DNA of 64,000 nucleotides from Polyporus tsugae (lineage: Eukaryota; Basidiomycota; Agaricomycetes; Polyporales; Polyporaceae). The notes beneath the pieces were generated by a model. That model saw only the letters and a list, made by a program, of their open reading frames with translations. It was not told where the DNA came from and did no database searches. Numbering within the stretch: position 1 is the first letter of the stretch; every line of letters begins with the position of its first letter. The stretch is from NCBI GenBank assembly GCA_024305745.1, contig JAHRBS010000002.1, positions 2,418,001-2,482,000 of the forward strand, in the 5' to 3' direction. Both the position numbers and the translations under genes were made by a program. This document shows positions 57,661 through 64,000 of this stretch, piece after piece.

Positions 57661-59875
57661 ATGGATCCCTCTGCAAACACGACAGCCACCGTCTCGAACC
57701 CCTTGGCCGGAATACCCGGAGGGGTGACCATGAACAACACCTATGGGGCCGAGCTGCTCGGGACGTTCTTCTCGCTGATGTTTGCGGTCCCTCTCTCTTG
57801 TCCTGTTTATGGCCCCTCTATTTACCTATTGCGCAGATTGTATGGGGTGTTGTTACATCAGACGTACAGCTACCTCCGCGTCCACTCTGCGGACAGTCGT
57901 TGGACCAAGTGTTATGTAAGTACCATTCCGGTGCCCGGTATCACAGCTGACGCTGGAGCACAGGTCGCGCTGGTACTGTAGGGCCAACTGTCACGCTACG
58001 ACACAGATGAGTAGTTGATGAGTGACTGTAGCTCGCTTGATACAGCGCACTCGGTCGTGATTATGTCCATGTGGTGAGATCGCTCATCTGGGTTTAGTAT
58101 GATAATCACTGAGTACTGATATCCGGCCGGGCTGTAGTTACTCAAAACTCGTAACCCACTACTTCGATATATCATACTTGGCAACTATGAACTGGTGAGT
58201 TGTCTATCTCGTGGCCCAAGGAGTCTCCCGGAACTGACGTCATTTGTAGGCCGTTGTCTGTATGTCCTCTCTACTCACAGAGTCTTCGATTACCTTCTTA
58301 CTTAGATTTTCAAAGATTGTGACATTGGTTATCGTGAGTACTGTAACCATGAAGTGTATGTAGTCCCCCTCTTCTTAAAACCTGCCACTATAGGCCGCGA
58401 ATATTGTGGCGTGTCAAAGGTAGGTATGAAATGCATATCAAGATCGCGATCGTCGCATGCTCAGCGTTGTCCAGCTTCTTCGCGTACCGGGTTTACCGAA
58501 GTGCGTACCTCATGAGCTATTACGTCGTAGATTGTCCTCAACTCACGTAAAATCAGTTGGCAGGAAATCCAGGATGGTTGTCTGGCTTTGCGTGCGTGAT
58601 AATGAGCCATACTCCTACCCTTACCCACTAACCGCTAGTCATGCAGATGGTGTGCCAAGGTGTCGGGTTCGGCTTGTGCATAGGTCAGTGTGCGAGCATA
58701 GACATGTGATCCATCCTCCTCTGCCGTCTTACTGACATTTTTGACAGCATTAACAGTAAAAGCGTGGGTTCCACTCGAAGTCCTGTATCCAAATCCGACT
58801 TTCCCTGATGCCATCACCAGATTCGAAAATGCGCTGTGGCAAGTGCTCTCTGACACATATGCCGTAAGTCTCCGTCATTGTCCTCCTAAGGCTCTTCGAC
58901 AGCTGAGGTTTGCTCTTACTCTAGTCCTGGATCTCCATCGCCCTCGGCTTCACGGTCTTCATTGACACCGCGCTGGCCGCTGTGCTCGTCTTCGTGCTGC
59001 ACCGCAGTCGAACGGGGTTCAAGTCGTGAGTCTTTTACTTTGTGACCGCTCGCAACGGACTCGCTCAGTTTCGCAAATCATTTCAGGACAAACTCTTTGC
59101 TCGATACCTTGATCGCGTATGCGGTTACAACTGGTTTGTACTGGAGGCTACTAGTATTTTCTCCCCCATTCATGCTGACATGAAACACAGGGTTGCTCAC
59201 CGAGTAAGTTGCTCGCTTGGTCAATATGTCGAACAATCCCGCACTCATGGTGTTTGCGAAGTGTGATAAATATCCTTTGCTTCGTGTTCGTAAGTCCCAA
59301 TGCGCCTCTGTATACCCAATAACTCCTCACTGACAGCTCTTCCAAGGCCCTCGTCAGCGCTCAGAATCTGTATTATGCAGCCCTGAACACGCTTGTGTCG
59401 AAGGGTATGTCCGTGCCCTATTCCCAACTCTGATCCTGCACTGACACCAATCAACAGTGTACACGAACTCCGTCATGGCTGCGTACGTGTTCTTCGCGAT
59501 ACTTATCTCTTTGCACACTTCCCCGGTCTTGCTGACATAGCCTCATCGCGTTAGGTTGAATTTCCGAAGGCCTCGCGAGCCGGTTTGGACCCAGCGTACA
59601 GGCGTGTATGATGCCACCGCAGAGCACATATCTCTCTCCGAGGCGTCCCGCCTCCCCCAGGGCAAGGTGAGCTGTGAACACTGGTACACGGGTGGACTGG
59701 CCCTTTATACTCATTGCATGTGATCACTGATATACAGGGTTTGTCCAACCCGCCCTTCTCTGGCAACATCATCAACATCGCGGCGAGGAAAGAGTTCACT
59801 CATACCACGGATTCAGATGGACAATTGAGCATTCACGACTTGGAGCGCGGGGAGGAGCCTCGACAAGGATTATGA
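57661..59875 (+). CDS. DUF6534-like multi-pass membrane protein, copy 12
   Basis: Start at 57661; exon 1 holds TMNNTYGAELLGTFFSLM. Then LYGVLLHQTYSYLRVHSADS (about 57838-57915), VALVL (57964-57978), LIQRTRS-type DTAHSVVIMSMW, YSKLVTHYFDISYLATMN (about 58137-58193), microexon 58250-58259 giving W-PLS, FFAYRVYR (about 58474-58500), VGRKSRMVVW, WISIALGFTVFIDTALAAV with LVFVLHRSRTGFKS (about 58926-59027), NSLLDTLIAYAVTT, GLLTE, LVSAQNLYYAALNTLVSK (about 59345-59403), YTNSVMAA, LNFRRPREPVWTQRTG and a last exon with FSGNIINIAARKEFTHTTDS. It stops at 59875. It gives the cleanest view of the subgroup with copies 5, 6 and 11. It is convergent with copy 13. Confidence 0.8.
58250..58259 (+). other. 10-nt microexon of DUF6534-like copy 12
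   Basis: GCCGTTGTCT between AG and GTATGT. Confidence 0.6.
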
Positions 59876-60599
59876 GGATGCATGGTGACACCGGAGTTAA
59901 GACTCAAGAGGATATCTCCCGGTTGCAAGTTTCTCATCTGGTACGCTATACTTACGTGTGGACGTCTATGTATGTATACTATATGTTATTCCTGGTGGCA
60001 ATATCCGATCGAGCCCGTTTGACCAATGCTTGTACTTCTCGTCATTCAAACTTGCTGTGGCTACTTTCCTGCCGATGATCCCAAAAGGGTATTCATGTTA
60101 CCAATATTCCAGTTTTCCTTAAGCGTGTATGTTGTGGTAGTACTCCATGCTGTACTACTACTCGTGTCTTGTCTTGTACATGCGGTCGCAGTAGGTAGTT
60201 CCTGACATACGTACCTTGCGGCTGTGTCGGTCGCGCGGCACTGTCAGCGCCCAACGGCGTTTACCATACTTGTATTTTCTGCCCACACTTACGATACGAT
60301 CCCCAGCCTCACATATACCCATAGGACTCCAGAACAAATTGATTTGACTTCCCCTTACTTCCCTCTACCCATTCGCACCGTTCGTTCGACGACGCGCGCC
60401 GTACGCGTTGAACACAAATTCAATCTTTGCAACATTCGACCGCGTTCTATCTAGCGCTCATCGAACCGCCCGATCAGTATGCGCTGAGGTACTTGCTTCC
60501 TGCCTCCGTCCGCCGAGACGACTCAGCTACGCCCGCGCCAGTTCCGGTCCCCTCGAATTCGCCCCAGAGTACGAGGTAGCACTCTACTCTTCGACAATG
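59876..60599. other. Intergenic between convergent DUF6534-like copies 12 and 13
   Basis: About 720 bp. No gene recognised; probably two 3' UTRs. Confidence 0.4.
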
Positions 60600-62933
60600 T
60601 TACACCATGCGGTCTCTGATCTCAGTGCTATCCAACCTTGCTGTGGACCTCAACTCCCTGCCCTCTGCGAACTGTCCAAGCAATTCCTTTGAGTTATCCC
60701 TGCTCGCCGCGCAGATGTCAATTACGATATGCGATGATACCGTGCCCTATGGATCCGAACGGAGATCAGAGAACTGCCATCTTGTACCATGGTACCTGAG
60801 CTCACCTGTCCCACAGTGGCCCTTCCCGGGTTGCAGCTTCTGCCTGAGCGTCGGCCCTGAGGAAGGATGCTGAGCTCGACGTGCCCCGACTCCGAGTTGC
60901 CTGTCGCATCGCCGGGGTGAGGGAGGGACTTCCTGCAGTTTAGCCTAAATCAGAGTCAGGACCGTCGTCATGAGGGTATAGCGCGCAGTGAGTCCGACAG
61001 CAGGGGACTCACACGGCGAGCACGGAGTTGGAGTAGACTACGCGGGGAGGAGGCGTGAACATCGGGTTTCCGGAGCTGAAAGAGGGAATCGCTCACCTTT
61101 CACGGCCGGGATGGCAATGGCGAAATAGACGAACGTGTGCGACAATGCGAGAGACTGTAGCGGTTCTGATCAGTGGGAATTCACTGGTCATCTGAATCAG
61201 TCGCCCACCGCGACGAGAGACGTACGCATATGAATGCGGGGACGGTGAGCGCGCTGGTCGTGTTTCAAGATAGACCGTCAGATAGGTATCCGGAGGCGAA
61301 GTGACAGGTCGCAACTCGACATGATGTACCTTATGAGACCAGCTAAGCCGAACACCGCGTTATCCATCAGCGCGCCGTGTCATGAACCTGAAGCGACGAA
61401 CAGGAATGGCCTTACTTGCATAGAGCGCATAACGCGCTAGTATATCCAGGGCAGAGTCCGTTCTATCGCATGGTCGTTAGCCCGGAGTCGATGCTCACAA
61501 GCGGAGGAGCCGACCACCCATACCCCAAGAACCCTGTTCGACTTCGGTTCAGGATGACGACGAACGCACTGGTGAGGACGAGGTCCACCACAGTGGCAAT
61601 CGCGAAGAGGACCGTGTCCATCCACTTAATGTCAGTCGATATCAGTCCCATCTGTGGAAACTCGGATCAAAAGCTAAAGATGCACGCACAATGTATCTGT
61701 AGGTCGCTTCCAACCTCCGGTTCTGGAAGCTGGCAGAGTCCAGCGAGTAGGAACAGCTATGATTAATGTTGATCGCGCATGAAGACTGGGATGCGAACGT
61801 ACCTTACTACGCTGCTAGCTAGACAGCGATCAATCAGTGCATAAAGCACGCGTTCAGAGAAACAGGCTCACCGGTCATGAGCCCAAACTCAACAAACAGC
61901 AGGGCAACCTGTACGCAAGTCGGTTATTGTTCGCTCGGCGCAGCAAGGCAGAATGGGACTCACGATGAGGAGCACTATCAGTCGATATCTGTAGCTGACT
62001 AGCACGAGGTCAGCGCCTTGCAAGCCGCAAGAGTACTCATCAACTAACCGACGTATATCCTTCGTGTATAGAACCTGCCGTGGAAGATGAAGCCGTCAGG
62101 ATCTACGAATACGTCAGATGCACAGGTCGCAGAGCAGGACTACCCTTGAGTAAGAAGAACGGTAACGCCCTGAGATCGAGATCTGGTCAGTAACATGCAC
62201 ATTAACTGGGACGCAGGCGAAGCTTTGGCACTTTACATACCGTCGAAAGGGGCAGCAGCTTAGAGGGAACTGCTCGTAAGTAACCCGATGCAACGTGAAC
62301 ACGAACATATTGCGCCGCTTACATCCAACGTCCTGCAACACCCCAACTTAGCTCTGCGGGCGAGGGACGGAAATGAGCACAAAAAGGGAAGGGTTGTACC
62401 AGACATTTACGGAGAGAGCAACCGGGACGAGATAGTTTGTTACAAGGTAGTGGTAGCTGAAGTTTAATCAGCGACCTTGCGAAGGAAACCCTAGGCAAGT
62501 CGGCGAGCGTACCAGATGTGAATCATACTCGCGGAATGGAAGGTGTCTGCAATGCTGAGGTCGGCCACCGGGAGACGAGCGTCAGATCAAGCGTGGCGCA
62601 ACCATGGTAACACAAGAGCACGCACAAGATAGCAGCGACCTAGTTGGTCACAACCGAGGTTATCGACGATACAAGCAGTCGCAAGCAAAGAGAGGGGCGC
62701 ACGAGGATCTTCAAAAATGGTCGGTCCGATGGGTATAATCGGGCATACCGAATAGTCTGGGCCAGAGTGAGGCCGTACAACCTGGAACCCATGAGCATCC
62801 GGCTGCATGGACAAAGGGAAATTAATACGCACAAGAGTGAAACGAATGTGCTCAGGAGTAGCGCTCCGAAGGTGTTGCCCAGCGAAGGGGTCCCCAAGGA
62901 TGAGGAGCTCGTTCCTGAGGCTGGAGACGACAT
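60600..62933 (-). CDS. DUF6534-like multi-pass membrane protein, copy 13
   Basis: Start at 62933; exon 1 carries SLGNTFGALLLSTFVSLL. Then LYGLTLAQTIRYARLYPSDR followed by PFLKIL (about 62707-62787), VAAILCVLL, ADTFHSASMIHIW (about 62515-62553), YHYLVTNYLVPVALSVNVW (about 62400-62460), TVLFAIATVVDLVLTSAFV then VILNRSRTGF (about 61525-61625), TDSALDILARYAL, YSNSVLAV (about 61010-61033) and tail LNCRKSLPHPGDATGNSE. The last exon (VIDICAASRDNSKELLGQF) is joined across an intron that ends at about 60778 and stops at 60600. If that intron is not removed, the protein ends at 60722 instead. LAQ replaces LHQ in the second exon. It resembles copy 8 (SLGSTFGA, NCRQ). Confidence 0.76.
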
Positions 62934-63000
62934 GAGCACCGAGGCGTCGTCGAGAGGAAGACACAGAGCTGAAAACGGGGGATATACACCACTGGACGGA

Positions 63001-63008
63001 TTTATAAA
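63001..63008 (-). promoter_or_regulatory. TATA box of DUF6534-like copy 13
   Basis: TTATAAA-type sequence on the minus strand about 70 bp upstream of the ATG at 62933. Confidence 0.5.
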
Positions 63009-63522
63009 ACGGAGGAGTGGTAAGCCGGTCGCGGGGTCACTGTTCTACAGAGCATCTACCAGGGAAGGCACAATGATACACGCTGCTGTGCCCGGAGGAA
63101 TGGTTGTTAGGCGGCGGGCGCATATGAATTGGACAGGCGTTACGAACCATATCCATGATGAGGTGCACACGTCGTGCTTGTCAGACTGTAGACGCTGCAC
63201 CACCCGGTCCCCATGTTCCCGTAGAAGGAAGTACAAGGAACAGACGTGCTCGAGAACCCTGAAACCCCGCTGAACTGCGCGTCCGGTGAGCCTGTAATAC
63301 ACGTTAATTGGTAAGCATATGTACTTACTCTATCCGGGCAATCTGTCTTCCTAGAGAAGGAGATGCTTCCTGTGACGCACAGCCTCACTGACGGGGACGG
63401 TCAGCTTGTCGGCGATTGTGCCGCCGGCGGCACAAGAGAAACCGCCGCCACTCGCTGCGTTTTCCATACGCTTATGAGTAAACCGTGGGTAACACGGGCT
63501 TCAATCCAAGATTGACCTCCAA
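63009..63522. other. Intergenic at the right end of the cluster
   Basis: About 510 bp. Nothing recognised. Confidence 0.4.
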
Positions 63523-64000
63523 CTAGTGAGCTTGAGCGTATGCGCGATTGAGGATTCTATTTTGAAGCGCAGAAACAAGGGTTCTAGAAGACCGCACTGC
63601 TCCCGCCAAATCGTCGTCAGGTGCAAACACTTTCCAGGGTGCGCCCTGCATGGTCAGAGCTTCCAACTCACCGGATGTGTTACACAGGAAGACTCCCGGT
63701 GAATGATAGGGCTCGGGCGCAGACGATTTTGCATCGCTATAGAACAGTTGGCCGTGATGGGTCTTCAAACGGAACATCGTCATCATCTGTGCGACTCTGA
63801 CCTGTCAATGGACGTGCAAACCTGATCAAAATCCAAGCACACGCACATAGGGGGACTCGAAGTCTATCAGGGTTTAGTCCTGGATACGTAGCAGACAAGC
63901 AGTGAATTTGTCGGTTCCATCGAGCACCCAGACATGACGAACGCCCTTCGCGGGACGCTCCGATCGCTCCGGAGCCCTTGAATCGCCTTCTCGTGTCATA
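63523..64000 (-). CDS. Unrecognised protein, 3' exons only (5' part beyond window)
   Basis: A minus-strand open frame of 87 codons ends at 63523 (MFRLKTHHGQLFYSDAKSS, PYHSPGVFLCNTSGELEAL, LVSALQNRILNRAYAQAH). Upstream, a strong GTGCGT donor at about 63850 with an acceptor at about 63805 would join it to DFESPY. Further upstream VRHVWVLDGTDKFTACLL is in the same frame, but a TAA at about 63872-63874 separates the two. Either an unusually short intron removes it or the gene is broken. No domain recognised. Composition is less hydrophobic than the neighbouring membrane proteins, so it is not a DUF6534 copy. Confidence 0.35.

Noticed and set aside
1..64000. CRISPR array, rRNA genes, LTR retrotransposon pairs
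   Set aside because: No regularly spaced repeats, no rRNA-like sequence and no long direct terminal repeats were seen.

Overview
The window is fungal nuclear DNA, most likely from a wood-decay agaricomycete of the Polyporales type. Genes are split by many 50-70 nt GT-AG introns. There is a secreted CBM1-GH5 cellulase, a basidiomycete-type P450, a mitochondrial ribosomal protein gene and a large expansion of DUF6534-type membrane proteins. No bacterial operon signs, CRISPR array or rRNA gene are seen. I worked by eye from the sequence; exon limits marked 'about' are approximate.

Layout. 1-2203 (minus) is most of a Dpb11/TopBP1/Rad4-like BRCT protein running off the left edge. It is divergent from a mitochondrial uL30 gene (2595-2978, plus). 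3698-5291 (plus) is a seven-exon secreted endoglucanase. From about 7 kb to 63 kb the window is one cluster of thirteen paralogous intron-rich genes for multi-pass membrane proteins of the fungal DUF6534 kind, each about 2-2.3 kb. Eight lie head-to-tail on the minus strand (7043-41473), interrupted after the fourth by a cytochrome P450 gene (23672-25898). The other five are in mixed orientation (43700-62933). By N-terminal motif and exon structure they form subgroups: four at 7-21 kb; four sharing a 10-nt microexon (27189-29479, 31462-33733, 52685-55801, 57661-59875); a pair at 43700-46024 and 47154-49166; and three with an (L/I)STFVSL motif (35068-37341, 39240-41473, 60600-62933). The right edge holds the end of an unrecognised minus-strand gene.

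Mobile DNA. Three short elements (5668-6462, 22510-23106, 53002-53857) have matching TAGWCTCG ends, perfect 9-bp target duplications, long inverted repeats and a hairpin near each end. They appear to be one non-autonomous DNA transposon family. One sits inside an intron of a DUF6534 gene and carries a broken piece of a RecQ-like helicase gene. Another lies beside a decayed eIF4G MA3-domain relic. A 5'-truncated LINE with a (GAAA)n tail lies at about 16.69-18.17 kb.

How the parts may relate. The cluster looks like a birth-and-death gene family grown by local duplication and inversion. The function of DUF6534 proteins is not established; a seven-helix surface or sensory role is only an inference from the hydrophobic segments. 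Nothing in the sequence ties the P450 or the cellulase to them apart from position.
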